Shown here: positions 16,390-17,177 of the stretch, piece after piece | Numbering within the stretch: the stretch's first letter is position 1 | Layout of the letters: the number at the start of each line of letters is the position of its first letter | Origin: Bacteroidales bacterium | GTDB taxonomy: Bacteria; Bacteroidota; Bacteroidia; Bacteroidales; UBA932 | DNA: 17,177 bases | Assembly (NCBI GenBank): GCA_004555145.1 | Contig: SFJB01000024.1 | Location: forward strand, 1 to 17,177 | Direction: 5' to 3' | Translations under genes and position numbers: made by a program | The notes under the pieces: model-generated | The model's input: the letters and a program-made list of their open reading frames with translations, nothing else | Databases searched by the model: none | What the model was told of the DNA's origin: nothing

Positions 16390-17177
16390 ATGCGCAGACT
16401 CTTTTTTTTATTATCATTTTTTTTGCTTTCAGCTCTGAATCTCGCAGCTGAGATTCCGGATACGGATAATGATCACCTCAGGGATGAGATTGCATTTCTT
16501 ACCGATTCCCTGTGTGGAGGGAGGGCGACGGGCAGCCCCGGATGCCAGAATGCCGCATTCTTTCTGCTGCGTTCGTTCAAGTCCACAGGTCTGAATACTT
16601 TTGTCCAATCCTTTGATTGCTACGGGAATGTAGGCCATAACGTAATAGGCATCACCCCGGGTTGGTATAGACGATACATAGTGGTCGGCGCATACTACGA
16701 CGGTCTAGGCACCCTGGGAGGCGAGATTTATCCCGGCGCCGATTCCAATGCATCCGCTGTGGCTGCCCTGTTGGAATTGACGCGTAGCCTTCCTTCCCTT
16801 TGCAAGAGGGAAGTAGGCATAATCTTCGTTGCCTTCGATGCGAAGGAAATGGACATGGCCGGCTCAAATGCCTTTTTCAATATGATAGAAAGCGGTGACC
16901 TGAAAGATCCGCTGACCGGAAAGGCCATAACAAGGGACAGAATCGGACTTATGGTGAACATTGACCAGATCGGGACTGTCCTCTCCCCTATCCACAAAGA
17001 CAGGGAGGACTACATGATCATGCTCGGGTCGGGCAGCCTCCCACGGGAAAGGAGGGATGCCCTCAAACTATGCAATCATATATATGATATAAAGATGGAT
17101 ATCGGACTCGATTATTACTCAAGCGAGACATTCACCAGAATCTTCTACCGCCTTTCCGACCAGAGAGTCTTTGTTGA
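16390..17177 (+). CDS. Secreted M28-family peptidase homologue, 5' part, active site altered
   Basis: An open frame runs from ATG 16390 to the window end; 262 residues are visible and the C terminus is missing. The protein begins with a signal peptide (MRRLFFLLSFFLLSALNLAA). M28 enzymes are zinc aminopeptidases with ligands in GAHYD, GADDN and EE motifs. The framework is clear: SLCGGRATGSPG at 40-51, VVGAYYDGLG, YPGADSNASAVAALLEL, VAFDAKEMDMAGS and VNIDQIG. Several key positions differ: the first metal His is Y102 (GAYYD), the general-base Glu is K152 (AKE), and the usual SDH near the end of the visible part reads SDQ (256-258). D118, E153 and D192 are kept. From memory, AFDAKE and GADSN occur in a Bacteroidetes subgroup, so part of this may be family-wide. 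Peptidase activity is therefore doubtful. The gene diverges from the TPR operon. The reading frame is intact, so it is not an obvious pseudogene. Confidence 0.82.
   Translation, partial: MRRLFFLLSFFLLSALNLAAEIPDTDNDHLRDEIAFLTDSLCGGRATGSPGCQNAAFFLLRSFKSTGLNTFVQSFDCYGNVGHNVIGITPGWYRRYIVVGAYYDGLGTLGGEIYPGADSNASAVAALLELTRSLPSLCKREVGIIFVAFDAKEMDMAGSNAFFNMIESGDLKDPLTGKAITRDRIGLMVNIDQIGTVLSPIHKDREDYMIMLGSGSLPRERRDALKLCNHIYDIKMDIGLDYYSSETFTRIFYRLSDQRVFV

Overview
The window looks like a chromosomal segment from a member of the Bacteroidota, most likely order Bacteroidales. The protein families have the Bacteroidales form. Several upstream regions carry the Bacteroidetes-type promoter (-33 TTTG-like, about 19-20 bp, -7 TAnnTTTG). 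Starts are preceded by A/T-rich stretches rather than Shine-Dalgarno sites. Base composition is moderate, roughly half G+C by eye, and the family or genus cannot be fixed from this sequence. The window is almost wall-to-wall coding: 12 protein genes, two of them cut by the window ends. I see no rRNA, tRNA, insertion sequence, CRISPR array or phage gene, and no gene-free stretch longer than about 100 bases.

Layout. (1) 2-709 (+): the 3' part of a helix-hairpin-helix (ComEA-like) protein. (2) 801-2949 (+): recA and trpS, 10 nt apart, behind a consensus promoter; a small hairpin lies at the predicted 5' end of the transcript. A strong hairpin at 2970-3006 ends this unit and also contains the end of the convergent pdxA. 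(3) 4547-2985 (-): rnhA then pdxA, 3 nt apart. (4) 4596-8416 (+): rfbB, a PAP2-family lipid phosphatase gene that overlaps the rfbB stop, and a membrane-anchored WbpM/FlaA1/CapD-type nucleotide-sugar 4,6-dehydratase gene. This unit diverges from rnhA over a very short region. (5) 16351-8413 (-): a tightly packed probable five-gene operon of a secreted TPR protein, a WalJ/YycJ-type metallo-beta-lactamase-fold protein, an MsbA-like ABC exporter, a VanZ-like membrane protein, and a large secreted amidase-like protein with golvesin-like and fibronectin III regions. (6) 16390-17177 (+): the 5' part of a secreted M28-family peptidase homologue, divergent from the TPR gene.

How the genes work together. 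Units 1-3 are mainly housekeeping: DNA binding or uptake, recombination, tRNA charging, RNA-DNA hybrid removal, and vitamin B6 synthesis. Units 4 and 5 are envelope-directed. Unit 4 makes 4-keto-6-deoxy nucleotide sugars for surface glycans and includes a phosphatase that could recycle the lipid carrier. Unit 5 combines a lipid or glycan exporter with a likely peptidoglycan-acting enzyme. Joint function within units 4 and 5 is inferred from gene order and overlap, not demonstrated.

The points most worth a second look are: the M28 homologue, which lacks the usual first metal-binding His and the general-base Glu; two divergent intergenic regions where opposing -7 promoter elements abut or nearly abut; a convergent pair whose stop codons share one CTAG inside a probable terminator; and the five-gene envelope operon.
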